Shown: positions 26,395 to 37,576, counted from the stretch's first letter. The stretch: DNA of 64,000 nt from Dama dama (GCF_033118175.1 NC_083694.1:36975608-37039607), one strand, 5' to 3'. Translations and numbers: made by a program. Notes: generated by a model not told the origin, from the letters alone.

Positions 26395-26635
26395 TGTTTT
26401 TAAATATATTTTAATGAAGTATAGTTGATGTACAATGTTATATAAGTTACAATATAGTGATCCACAATTTTTAAAGGATATACTCCACTTATAATTATTC
26501 TAGAATATTGGTTATATCCCCTGTGTTGTACAATATATAGTTGTAGCTTATTTTATACGTAATAGTTTATACCTCTTAATTCTCTACCTCTATATTGCCC
26601 TTTTCCCCTCCCTTCTCCCTGCTGGTAATGACTAT
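26395..26635 (-). mobile_element. Older L1 3' UTR fragment
   Basis: Directly abuts the L1-BT piece. Antisense 3' UTR motifs are AGTATAGTTGATGTACAATG and CCCCTGTGTTGTACAATATA. It is a different, older L1 subfamily from its neighbour. Confidence 0.75.
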
Positions 26636-26984
26636 TTTGTTCTCACATGGCTCCTTCTTATACCTAAATGTTAATGAGGAGAAAACCACCTGAGAAAAAT
26701 ATATTTATTGATACTTCAGCTTTTCTGTTCTTTTCTAAACTAGTTTGCTTGCTGACTTCTTTTGTGTCTCTCTCTATGGAACAGTTTTTTTTTCCTTCCA
26801 GATAACTTGAGTGGTGTAAAACTCAATCAAACTCAATTTGAGAATAAATACTGGTTTCCAGCTTTGGAAATCCAGATAGTGTATTCGAGTCAGAGACCTG
26901 AGAGGGAAAACTATCTGCTGCTGTTAGTCCTCTAGAGCTCCTGGCTCCTTGGGAACACGTGTAGTGTAGCTCCTTGAAAATCAT
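26636..26984. other. Intronic sequence, no feature recognised
   Basis: Unassigned unique-looking intron between an L1 fragment and a BovB fragment. Confidence 0.4.
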
Positions 26985-27352
26985 CAGTCAGTTCAGTTCA
27001 GTTGCTCAGTCATGTCCAACTCTTTGCGACCCCATGGACTGCAGCACACCAGGCTTCCCTGTCCATCACCAACTCCTGGAGCTTGCTCAGATTCATGTCC
27101 GTCAAGTCAGTGATGTCATCCAACCATCTCATCCGCCGTTGTCCCCTTCTCCTCCTGCCTTCAATCTTTCCCAGTGCTAGGGTCTTTTTCAATGAGTCAG
27201 TTCTTCACATCAGGTGGCCAAAGTATGGGAGTTTCAGCTTCAGCATCAGTCCTTCCAATGAATATTCAGGACTGATTTCCTTTAGGATGACTGGTTTGAT
27301 CTCCTTGCAGTCCAAGAGACTCTCAAGAGTCTTCTCCAGCACCACAATTCAC
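26985..27352 (-). mobile_element. BovB LINE 3' end
   Basis: Antisense BovB terminal region. The + strand starts with CAGTTCAGTTCAGTTGCTCAG, then TGGACTGCAGCACACCAGG, CAACCATCTCATCCGCCG and GCAGTCCAAGAGACTCTCAA. It is about 370 bp, truncated before the RT domain. Confidence 0.9.
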
Positions 27353-27973
27353 AGTATGAGTGATACTTTGTGTTTGTTGTATTTTTCCAGTCTCAAAAGT
27401 GATATTTATTACTGATGCTTTCAACTGGGATTCTTCTTATAAATTAGAGGATCAGAGTATTTCCAGAATCAGAAATGTAGATTCTCACTTTTATATTAGG
27501 TAAACTGGTGTAAATTATAATAAACAGTGTGAGAACTCAAAGTTAGACAAAAGGCAAGATACTTTGAGAGGAAAGCATAGCTAACTATTCTATGTGCTCT
27601 TTAGGAGGTTAAATATATGACAATAAAGAATAATCAATAGCTGTACAACATAGGGAGTATAGCCAATATTTTATAATAACTGATTGAAGTTATTTATAAA
27701 TTGTATAAAAAATAAAAGAATAAAAAAACTTAAAAAGAATAATCAGTGAATAATTATACATTTAAGGTTTCAAATAGCCATTAGCAAAGTTTTGCTATAC
27801 AGTTTATGAAATTGAGGTTTTTTTTTTTTTTTTTTAATGTGGCTAGGAAACTGTCAAGAATGTCAGTTGAGGGGGGAAGTTAACCAAGTTATAAGCACTT
27901 TATTGAACATTTATAACATGATTGGTCTGTGATAGGGGCTGGAAGAAACAAAAATGGTCCTTGTTCTTTGCAT
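27353..27973. other. Intronic sequence next to the L1 insertion
   Basis: AT-rich sequence with A-rich stretches at 27705-27740 and a poly-T tract at 27819-27836. No gene is seen. Confidence 0.4.
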
Positions 27974-27984
27974 TCATGAGTTTC

Positions 27985-28035
27985 TTTTCTTTTTTTTTTT
28001 TTTTTTTAGTTGATGCTTGAATCTTTTTTTTTTTT
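27985..28035 (-). repeat. Double poly(A) tail of the L1
   Basis: Seen on + as a T-tract at 27985-28007 (one C), a 16-nt non-T segment AGTTGATGCTTGAATC at 28008-28023, and a second T-tract at 28024-28035. The L1 body starts at 28036. Two tails with a short insert are the form expected of a short 3' transduction. Confidence 0.8.
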
Positions 28036-28237
28036 CAGTGGGTTTTGTCATACATTGATATGAATCAGCCATGGATTTACACATCTTCCCCATCCCAATC
28101 CCCGCTCCCACCTCCCTCTCCACCCAATTCCTCTCGAAACATCCCACCCTCGCCTTCTCCCACAGAGTTCAAAAGTCTGTTCTGTATTTCTGTGTCTCTT
28201 TTTCTGTTTTGCATATAGGGTTATCATTACCATCTTT

Positions 28238-31200
28238 CTAAATTCCATATATATGTGTTAGTATGCTGTAATGTTCTTTATCTTTCTGGCTTACTTCACT
28301 CTGTATAAGGGGCTCCAGTTTCATCCATCTCATTAGGACTGGTTCAAATGAATTCTTTTTATAGGCTGAGTAATATTCCATGGTGTATATGTACCACAGC
28401 TTCCTTATCCATTCATCTGCTGATGGGCATCTAGGTTGCTTCCATGTCCTGGCTATTATAAACAGTGCTGCGATGAACATTGGGGTGCACGTGTCTCTTT
28501 CAGATCTGGTTTCCTCAGTGTGTATGCCCAGAAGTGGGATTGCTGGGTCATATGGCAGTTCTATTTCCAGTTTTTTAAGAAATCTCCACACTGTTTTCCA
28601 TAGCGGCTGTACTAGTTTGCATTCCCACCAACAGTGTAAGAGGGTTCCCTTTTCTCCACACCTTCTCCAGCATTTATTGCTTGTAGACTTTTGGATAGCA
28701 GCCATCCTGACTGGCGTGTAATGGTACCTCATTGTGGTTTTGATTTGCATTTCTCTAATAATGAGTGATGTTGAGCATCTTTTCATGTGTTTGTTAGCCA
28801 TCTGTATGTCTTCTTTGGAGAAATGTCTGTTTAGTTCTTTGGCCCATTTTTTGATTGGGTCATTTATTTTTCTGGAATTGAACTTCAGGAGTTGCTTGTA
28901 TATTTTTGAGATTAATCCTTTGTCTGTTGCTTCATTTGCTATTATTTTCTCCCAATCTGAGGGCTGTCTTTTCACCTTGCTTATAGTTTCCTTTGTAGTG
29001 CAAAAGCTTTTAAGTTTTATTAGGTCCCATTTGTTTAGTTTTGCTTTTATTTCCAATATTCTGGGAGGTGGGTCATAGAGGATCTTGCTGTGATTTATGT
29101 CGGAGAGTGTTTTGCCTATGTTCTCCTCTAGGAGTTTTATAGTTTCTGGTCTTACATTTAGATCTTTAATCCATTTTGAGTTTATTTTTGTGTATGGTGT
29201 TAGAAAGTGTTCTAGTTTCATTCTTTTACAAGTGGTTGACCAGTTTTCCCAGCACCACTTGTTAAAGAGGTTGTCTTTTTTCCATTGTATATCCTTGCCT
29301 CCTTTGTCAAAGATAAGGTGTCCATAGGTTCATGGATTTATCTCTGGGCTTTCTATTCTGTTCCATTGATCTATATTTCTGTCTTTGTGCCAGTACCATA
29401 CTGTCTTGATGACTGTGGCTTTGTAGTAGAGTCTGAAGTCAGGCAGGTTGATTGCTCCACTTCCATTCTTCTTTCTCAAGATTACTTTGGCTATTCGAGG
29501 TTTTTTGTATTTCCATACAAATTGTGAAATTCTTTGGTCTAGTTCTGTGAAAAATACCGTTGGTAGCTTGATAGGGATTGCATTGAATCTATAGACTGCT
29601 TTGGGTAGAATAGCCATTTTGACAATATTGATTCTTCCAATCCATGAACATGGTATGTTTCTCCATCTGTTTGTGTCCTCTTTGATTTCTTTCATCAGTG
29701 TTTTATAGTTTTCTATGTATAGGTCTTTTGTTTCTTTAGGTAGATATACTCCTAAGTATTTTATTCTTTTTGTTGCAATTGTGAATGGTATTTTTTCCTT
29801 AATTTCTCTTTCTGTTTTTTCATTGTTAGTATATAGGAATGCAAGGGATTTCTGTGTGTTAATTTTATATCCTGCAACTTTACTATATTCATTGATTAGC
29901 TCTAGTAATTTTCTGGTCGAGTCTTTAGGGTTTTCTATGTAGAGGATCATGTCATCTGCAAACAGTGAGAATTTCACTTCTTTTCCTATCTGGATTCCTT
30001 TTACTTCTTTTTCTGCTCTGATTGCTGTGGCCAGAACTTCCAACACTATGTTGAATAGTAGTCGTGAGAGTGGGCACCCTTGTCTTGTTCCTGATTTCAG
30101 GGGAAATGCTTTCAATTTTTTGCCATTGAGGGTGATGCTTGCTGTGGGTTTGTCATATATAGCTTTTATTCTGTTGAGGTATGTTCCTTCTATTCCTGCT
30201 TTTTGGAGAGTTTTAATCATAAATGGGTGTTGAATTTTGTCAAAGGCTTTCTCTGCATCTATTGAGATAATCATATGGTTTTTATCTTTCAATTTGTTAA
30301 TGTGGTGTATTACATTGATTGATTTGCGCATATTAAAAAATCCTTGCATTCCTGGGATAAAGCCCACTTGGTCATGGTGTATGATTTTTTTAATATGTTG
30401 TTGGATTCTGTTTGCTAGAATTTTGTTAAGGATTTTTGCATCTATGTTCATCAGTGATATTGGCCTGTAGTTTTCTTTTTTTGTGGCATCTTTGTCTGGT
30501 TTTGGAATTAGGGTGATGGTGGCCTCATAGAATGAGTTTGGAAGCTTACCTTCATCTGCAATTTTCTGGAAGAGTTTGAGTAAGATAGGTGTTAGCTCTT
30601 CTCTAAACTTTTGGTAGAATTCAGCTGTGAAGCCATCTGGTCCTGAGCTTTTGTTTGCTGGAAGATTTTTGATGACAGTTTCGATTTCCTTGCTTGTGAT
30701 GGGTCTGTTAAGATCTTCTATTTCTTCCTGGTTCAGTTTTGGAAAGTTATACTTTTCTAAGAATTTGTCCATTTCATCCAAGTTGTCCATTTTATTGGCA
30801 TAGAGCTGCTGGTAGTAGTCTCTTATGATCCTTTGTATTTCAGTGTTGTCTGTTGTGATCTCTCCATTTTCATTTCTAATTTTGTTAATTTGGTTCTTCT
30901 CTCTTTGTTTCTTAATGAGTCTTGCTAATGGTTTGTCAATTTTGTTTATTTTTTCAAAAAACCAGCTTTTAGCTTTGTTGATTTTTGCTATGGTCTCTTT
31001 AGTTTCTTTTGCATTTATTTCTGCCCTGATTTTTAAGATTTCTTTCCTTCTGCTAACTCTGGGGTTCTTCATTTCTTCCTTCTCTAATTGCTTTAGGTGT
31101 AGAGTTAGGTTATTTATTTGATTTTTTTCTTGTTTCTTGATGTAAGCCTGTAATGCTATGAACCTTCCCCTTAGCACTGCTTTTACAGTGTCCCATAGGT

Positions 31201-32053
31201 TTTGGGTTGTTGTGTTTTCATTTTCATTCATTTCTATACATATTTTGATTTCTTTTTTGATTTCTTCTATGATTTGTTGGTTATTCAGAAGTGTGTTATT
31301 TAGCCTCCATATGTTTGAAGTTTTAACAACTTTTTTCCTGTAATTGAGATCTAATCTTACTGCACTGTGGTCAGAAAAGATGACTGGAATGATTTCAATT
31401 TTTTTGAATTTTCCAAGACCAGATTTATGGCCCAGGATGTGATCTATTCTGGAGAATCTTCCGTGTGCACTTGAGAAAAAGGTGAAGTTGATTGTTTTGG
31501 GGTGAAATGTCCTATAGATATCAATTAGGTCTAGCTGGTCCATTGTGTCATTTAAGGTTTGTGTTTCCTTGTTAATTTTCTGTTTAGTTGATCTATCCAT
31601 AGTTGTGCGTGGGGTATTAAAGTCTCCCACTATTATTGTGTTACTATTAATTTCCTCTTTCATACTCGTTAGTGTTTGCCGTACATATTGCGGTGCTCCT
31701 ATGTTGGGTGCACATATATTTATAATTGTTATATCTTCTTCTTGGATTGATCCTTTGATCATTATGTAGTGTCCTTCTTTGTCTCTTTTCACATCCTTTA
31801 TTTGAAAGTCTATTTTATCTGATATGAGTATTGCGACTCCTGCTTTCTTTTGGTCTCCGTTTGCATGAAATATTTTTTTCCAGCCCTTCACTTTTAGTCT
31901 GTATGTGTCTCTTGTTTTGAGGTGGGTCTCTTGTAGACAGCATATATAGGGGTCTTGTTTTTGTATCCATTCAGCCAATCTTTGTCTTTTGGTTGGGGCA
32001 TTCAACCCATTTACATTTAGGGTAATTATTGATAAGTGTGGTCCCGTTGCCAT
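28238..32053 (-). pseudogene. L1 ORF2 (endonuclease/reverse transcriptase) with one premature stop
   Basis: A frame of 1,272 codons including the final stop, interrupted only by TGA at 29330-29332 (codon 908). The first 907 codons hold an APE-type endonuclease (NVNGLN near 13, CLQETHL with Glu about 42, VGDFN about 142, SDHS about 228) and reverse transcriptase (YRPISLMN, DAEKAFDKIQ, GTRQGCPLS, catalytic FADD near 700). After the stop 363 codons stay open, including the C-terminal cysteine motif CWRRCGEKGTLLHCWWEC (codons 29221 downwards have an in-frame Met). The block after GCPLS reads RLLF, where L1s usually have Pro; this may be a second impairing change. As encoded, the protein lacks its C-terminal segment and autonomous movement is unlikely. 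Confidence 0.92.
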
Positions 32054-33031
32054 TTACTTTGTTGTTTTGGGTTCACGTTTATACAACCTTTCTGCATTTC
32101 CTATATAGAGAAGATCCTTTAGCATTTGTTGAAGAGCTGGTTTGGTGGTGCTGAATTCTCTCAGCTTTGGCTTATCTGTAAAGTTTTTGAATTCTCCTTC
32201 ATATCTGAATGAGATCCTTGCTGGATACAGTAATCTAGGTTGTAGGTTATTCTCTTTCATTACTTTCAGTACGTCCTGCCATTCCCTTCTGGCCTGGAGG
32301 GTTTCTATTGATAGATCAGCTGTTATCCTTATGGGAATCCCTTTGTGTGTTATTTGTTGTTTTTCCCTTGCTGCTTTTAATATTTGTTCTTTGTGTTTGA
32401 TCTTTGTTAATTTGGTTAATATGTGTCTTGGGGTGTTTTGCCTTGGGTTTATCCTGTTTGGGACGCTCTGGGTTTCTTGGACTTGGGTGGCTATTTCCTT
32501 CCCCATTTTAGGGAAGTTTTCAGCTATTATCTCCTCGAGTATTTTCTCATGGCCTTTCTTTTTGTCTTCTTCTTCGCGAACTCCTATGATTCGAATGTTG
32601 GGGCGTTTCACAGTGTCCCAGAGGTCCCCAAGGTTGACCTCATTTCTTTTGATCCTTTTTTCTTTTTTCCTCTCTGCTTCATTTATTTCCACCATTTTAT
32701 CTTCTACCTCACTTATCCTATCTTCCGCCTCCGTTATTCTACTCTTGGTTCCCTCCAAAGTGTTTTTGATCTCATTCATTGCATTATTCATTTTTAATTG
32801 ACTCTTTTTTATTTCTTCTAGGTCTTTATTAAACATTTCTTGTATCTTTTCAATCTTTGTTTCCAGGCTATTTATCTGTAACTCCATTTTGTTTTCAAGA
32901 TTTTGGATCATTTTTATTATCATTATTCTAAATTCTTTTTCCGGTAGATTCCCTATCTCCTCCTCTTTTGTTTGACTTGGTGGGCATTTTTCATGTTCCT
33001 TTACCTGTTGGGTATTTCTTTGCCTTTTCAT
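32054..33031 (-). CDS. L1 ORF1 protein (RNA-binding chaperone), intact
   Basis: An uninterrupted 325-codon frame starting MKRQRNTQQVKEHEK, close to the usual mammalian ORF1p length. Residues about 40-125 form a heptad-like, E/K-rich coiled coil that would trimerise the protein. An RRM-like domain follows from about 143 (RPNIRIIGVREEE), and a C-terminal domain includes TLQARREW and YPARISFRYEGEFKNF. The family binds L1 RNA with nucleic-acid chaperone activity in cytoplasmic particles. The TAA stop touches the ORF2 ATG with no spacer. No break is visible, so it could be translated if the element is transcribed. Confidence 0.9.
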   Translation of the reverse strand: MKRQRNTQQVKEHEKCPPSQTKEEEIGNLPEKEFRIMIIKMIQNLENKMELQINSLETKIEKIQEMFNKDLEEIKKSQLKMNNAMNEIKNTLEGTKSRITEAEDRISEVEDKMVEINEAERKKEKRIKRNEVNLGDLWDTVKRPNIRIIGVREEEDKKKGHEKILEEIIAENFPKMGKEIATQVQETQSVPNRINPRQNTPRHILTKLTKIKHKEQILKAAREKQQITHKGIPIRITADLSIETLQARREWQDVLKVMKENNLQPRLLYPARISFRYEGEFKNFTDKPKLREFSTTKPALQQMLKDLLYIGNAERLYKREPKTTK

Positions 33032-35306
33032 CTTGTTTAGATTGCTGTATCTGGTGTGGGCTTTCTGTATTCTGGAGGTCTGTGGTTCCTTTTTATTGTG
33101 GAGGATTAACCCAGTGGATGGGGTTAGACGATTGGCTTGTCAAGGTTTCCTGGTTAGGGAAGCTTGCGTCAGTGTTCTGGTGCGTGGAACTTGATTTTTT
33201 CTTTTGGAGAGCAATGGAGTGCCCAGTAATGAGTTTTGAGATGAGTCTATGTGTTAGGTGTGACCTTGGGCAGCCTGTATGTTGATGTTCAGGGCTATGT
33301 TCCTGCGTTGCTGGAGAATTTGCGTGGTATGTCTTGCTCTAAAACTTATTGGCTCTTGGGAGGTGGTTGGTTTCAGTGTAGGTATGAAGGCTTTTGGACA
33401 GTCACTTATTACTTAAAGTTCCTTGTAGTCAGGAGTTTTCTGGTGTTCTCAGGTTTTGGGCTTAAGTCTCCTGCCTCTGGATTTCAGTTTTATTCTTCCT
33501 GTAGTCTCAGGACTTCTCCAACTATACAGCCCTGATAAGAAAACTTCTAGGTTAATGGCGAAAAGATTGTCCCCTGTTAGGGACACCCAGAGAGGTTCAC
33601 AGAGTTACATGAAGAAGAGGAGAGGGAGGAGGGAGATAGAGATGAGCAGGAGGAGAAAAAGGGGGACTCAAGAGGAGAGAGACAGATCTACGCAGCTGTC
33701 TGTTCCCAGAGTGTTCTCCGTAGCCCAGTCACCTACAAAGATTCACAGAATTGGATTGGGAAGAGAAGGGGAAAGGAGGAAATAGAGGTGTTCTGAGGTA
33801 GAAAACAGAGAGTCAAGATTGGGAGAGAATAATCTTCGGTTTAAAAATAGGGCTTCTCTGTTTTTTTTTTTTTGTAAGGTTGTAGTGTATTGAAAATGAA
33901 AATTAAGGAGTAGTAGAGGAGTACTAGAGGACTTTAAAAGAAATAAGAGAAAAAGAAAAATAGTAAATAGAAAAGAAAAAGGAAATGAAAAAAAGAAGAA
34001 AAAAGGAAAAAAAAAAAGAAAAAAAAATTGTTTTTTTCCCCTAATTAAAAAAATCGTAAAAATCTATGGAAATGAAAGTTAAGGAGTAATGGGGGAGTAA
34101 TAGGGGATTTTAAAGGAAAATAAAAGAGAAAAAATAAAAAAGAAAAAATAAAGAAAAAAAAAGAGAGAGAGAAAAGTAAAATTATATCTAGGAGTTTCTC
34201 TGGAGCTGTTGCGGTCAGTGTGGGTTCGGCTCAGTTTCAGATAGCTCCTCGTTCCAGCTTACGCTTCTCGATATCTACAGGCCCCTTCCGGTGTAGTCAG
34301 TGTTTTCTAGAGGGATTTTAATCTGTTGCACCAGTCCCTTCTGAAGCGGTTCCCTTTGTTTATTTGGCTTCTGTTTGCCGGTCTCTTCAGAGCCTCATTT
34401 CCGCCCTGACACAGGCGGGCGGAGGTGGACTCTTATTCAGGTAGCTAGTTCCGTCGCTCTGCAGGGAGGGGCTGCCGCTGCCGGGAGGGGCTGACACTGC
34501 TTTCTCCGTCTGTGCTGCTCAGGCTCCCGGCTGTTCTATATGGAGCGTGCCCCGCGCTGCGCGAGGTTCCAGCCCTCGGGTGTTCCACAAAAGCCTGGAG
34601 CGAAAAGCTGCGCCTGCTCTCTGTGCCTTCCCCGTCAGAGCTGTCCAGGCAGCCAGGGGCTTGGTGGGCGCACTCTCCCCAGGTGTGGCGCGCCCCCTCC
34701 CTTCCGCTGACCCAGTCTCAGTTTCCGCTGGCGCCAGTCGGGTGCACGCGCCTTCTGCCCTCCGCGTCCCCAGCCCCAGTCCCCGCCCGCACCGGTCGGG
34801 TGCCTGCGCCCTGTGTCTCGCCGCAACCTTCTCCTCCCCCCTGCCTCCTGCCTCCGGCGGGGCTGGGCCGGTCCGCAGCCTGCGAGCTCCTCTCTGGACC
34901 CTCTCGGTCTCTTTGTTCTGCGAACGGCCGGCAGTGTGTTCGGGCCGGTTAATTTACTCTCCCTCTTTTGGTCTCCCACAGTTCAAGTTGGCAACTCACA
35001 GAAGCTCCCTCTGATTGTCCTCAGGGCACTCAGGCCCGGACCCTACCCCAAGCAATGCCGCCTAAGACTTCCCGGGACGGACCTCCGTCCTTAGCTCTTT
35101 TGTCTCACTTTTTATCTTTTATATTTTGTCCTACCTCCTTTTGAAGACAAAGGGCTGCTTTTCTGGGCACCTGATGACCTCAGCTAGGGATCAGAAGTTG
35201 TTTTGCGAAGTTTGCTCTGCGTTCAGTTATTCTTTTGATGAATTTGTAGGAGAGAAAGTGGTCTCCCCGTCCTACTCCTCCGCCATCTTGGCTCCTCCCC
35301 CTGCGC
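33032..35306 (-). promoter_or_regulatory. L1 5' UTR and internal promoter, CpG-rich
   Basis: About 2.3 kb from the element start to the ORF1 ATG. The part from about 34380 to 35110 is GC-rich with many CpGs (for example GCGTGCCCCGCGCTGCGCG near 34545), in sharp contrast to the AT-rich intron. L1 5' UTRs carry an internal RNA polymerase II promoter and often an antisense one; that role is inferred from family knowledge. The region 33880-34180 is a purine-rich (on +) tract of A and G runs. Confidence 0.82.
33880..34180. repeat. Purine-rich low-complexity tract inside L1 5' UTR
   Basis: The + strand is almost all A and G with partial periodic units (AAAAAGAAAAAGGAAA-like), and two similar halves each begin with GAAAATTAAGGAGTAG- or GAAAGTTAAGGAGTAA-type sequence (about 33895 and 34074), suggesting an internal duplication of about 180 bp. 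Confidence 0.75.
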
Positions 35307-35317
35307 TCGTGAGTTTC

Positions 35318-37271
35318 ATAGTGTATTGGGACGAGATGGGTATTTCTGTAAATTGAATAGTATAGTAAATGAGATTTCTCATCATCCTAATTCCCTACAT
35401 TTCCGGTGCACAAACTAGTCTTCACATCTGTGTAAATAATCTGAAAAACATTACAAAAAACTTAAATTCTGTAGATCCATCTCCCTTGGCCAGTGAACTA
35501 ACAATCTTTAGGAGACTCAGAGGCTTTTAGTAGTGAGTAGGAAAATGGCAACTAATTGCAGTATGGGAGAACATGAGGTGTCATGTGTTAGAGGAAAATG
35601 ATCCAAATTCTGTTTAAGACTCTTAGAATTTGGTTAAGTGCAGTGAGTGGAGAGAACCTAGGAGTGTCTGTAGACTTAAACTGAAAGTACCTCGCAACAT
35701 GTTGATGTGGTCAGGGGGACATCATCAAGAATGGAAAATGTCCTGCTTTTATAACATTACTTTAAAAATTTCTCAGTAAGTTGCAAGAAAAGGTGGCATA
35801 TAAAAATTTAGATCCTGTGGGTGAAAATTTTAATGATTGATCTGAGATTAGTAGAATTATTTTGCATATCATAGCAAAAGGATTAGGGTTCTTTAATTCT
35901 GTAAAAGCAAGAGATGTTTTTAAAGTGCTGAAGTCATTGGCTTATGTTACTGTGATTTCCCCCCATGAAAATTTTAAACTATTAGAATTAAGAGCGATCT
36001 TTGGATTAAAATATGGCCTGCACTACAGTCCTGTCAATTATAGATCTTAATAGATTATGTTAGCCCCAAAAGGTAGTGCAGGTACATCTCAAACAATTTA
36101 TATACAATTATGGCTGCATCAAAAATCAGCTGGTTCCTAAGGGAAAGCATCTCTAAGCTCAGAGACTGATTGCAAGGGAGACCCCCTTGCCTCTTCTGAT
36201 ACGTGTCCTATTTTCTCTCTCACATATGGAATATTCTTTTAATGAATCCTAGGTTTGACCCAGTTATGCTTTTCTTGTACTCTGTTCAAGTACAGTAGAC
36301 TTAAAATGACGAGTGCTTATAAAAAAGTACTCTGTGGTCTATTTTCCTTAGATGCATAAATAGCTCTTTTCCTTGCCCAGGGTCACTATTTCCTAATTTT
36401 TTATCACAATTTATAATTTATGACCACTTTGCAAGAGTACATGTTACAATTACTGTTTCATAATAAGTAACACATACAATTTGACTTCAGGGAAACATTC
36501 ACTACTCATTCTTTGACATACTGTGAAGGAGAAGGCAAGTTTCTGTGATTCATTTTCTTTATAAACACCCTACTTTATTCTGTCTTCAGTTACAAAATCA
36601 GGAGCATCAGCATGTGAGATATTGCGTAAGTTTACAAACTTCGCCTGTGTCACATTGCACCATTGGCTTCTCTGCCTTTCTCAGTCTGCTGTGTTTCCAT
36701 AGTGAACCCTAGCACATACTGACTAGAGGAGAACCCCAGCAGCTTGGAGTGCATGGTCTCATTTGGAGGTTAAAATGTTCTTTCTCTGGTAGTTTGTGTT
36801 ATCACTGTGACTTTTCCTGGGCTATGAGGTCAGTCTCCCCTGGTTTCACCTGGGGAGGTAGGCCAGTTTTCTTGTTGCTGAAATTTGCTTTGCTTATTTT
36901 AACTTGCAATCTGGTTTTATAAACACAATTCTGCCAGACTGTGTATCATTTTTCTCCTTTCAGTGTAGGAAATGAATGAGCATATATGTTGAGAAAAGGA
37001 CTGATGCTTCATCACCTTTGGAGGGTGCAATTCATTTATGAGAAATCTTGTGAATAATAATTTTCCACTGGATTGAAAACTAGCATGGGGCATTTTAAAT
37101 TCCTTTTAATACACTGATTTTGATAGTCAAAGCTTATTTTGAAATACACAAGTTTTTAAAAATGTTTAATGGATTAACTGTGAGCAGTAGACTAGTATAA
37201 TACTCAGTACAGGGGCTTTTTTATACTTCTGCCTAGGCACAGGATAGCATGTGAGTATTTGCACTTGAAAT
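35318..37271. other. Intronic sequence, mostly unique
   Basis: About 2 kb without a recognised repeat or gene. Short frames such as 35862-36050 are unsupported. Confidence 0.45.
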
Positions 37272-37475
37272 TGTCTCATTGGGAATGACCCTGATGCTGG
37301 GAAATATTGAGGGCAGGAGAAGATGGCATCAGAGGCTGAGATGGTTGGATGGCATCACCGACTCAATGGACATGAGCTTGAGCAAACTCCAGGAGACAGT
37401 GAAGGACAGGGAAGCCTGGTGTGGTACACTTCATGAGGTCGCAAAGAGTCAGACATGACTTAGTGACTGAACAAG
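37272..37475 (+). mobile_element. BovB 3' end fragment
   Basis: Sense BovB terminus: CTCATTGGGAATGACCCTGATGCTGG, GATGGTTGGATGGCATCACC, then CGCAAAGAGTCAGACATGAC and TAGTGACTGAAC. Its last part is included in the tandem duplication that follows. Confidence 0.87.
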
Positions 37476-37576
37476 AGAAATTTATACTTGAATAATTTCT
37501 AAATCATGAGGTCGCAAAGAGTCAGACATGACTTAGTGACTGAACAACAGAAATTTATACTTGAATAATTTCTAAA
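37431..37576 (+). repeat. 73-bp tandem duplication
   Basis: Two head-to-tail copies, 37431-37503 and 37504-37576, each starting TCATGAGGTCGCAAAGAGTC and ending AATAATTTCTAAA. I see one mismatch (G/C, in ACAAGAG versus ACAACAG). The unit joins the BovB 3' end to about 30 bp of neighbouring unique sequence. Confidence 0.93.

Larger units (their letters stand above)
27985..35306 (-). mobile_element. Full-length L1-BT LINE, nearly intact
   Basis: About 7.3 kb, antisense to DNM3. The 5' end is at the right: the + strand there reads GCCATCTTGGCTCCTCCCCC, the complement of the L1 start. In element order: a 2.3-kb CpG-rich 5' UTR, intact ORF1, ORF2 directly after the ORF1 stop, a short 3' UTR, and a double poly(A) tail. 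Probable target-site duplications TC(A/G)TGAGTTTC lie at 27974-27984 and 35307-35317 (10 of 11 match). ORF2 carries a single nonsense codon. It is by far the youngest-looking LINE in the window. Confidence 0.94.

Noticed and set aside
32142..32801. A 219-codon open frame on the + strand
   Set aside because: It lies opposite the intact L1 ORF1 and has the hydrophobic composition expected of an antisense shadow; no domain is recognised.
34547..35014. Arg/Ala/Pro-rich 155-codon frame as a host gene
   Set aside because: It is antisense to the GC-rich L1 5' UTR; retained only as a speculative ORF0-like finding.
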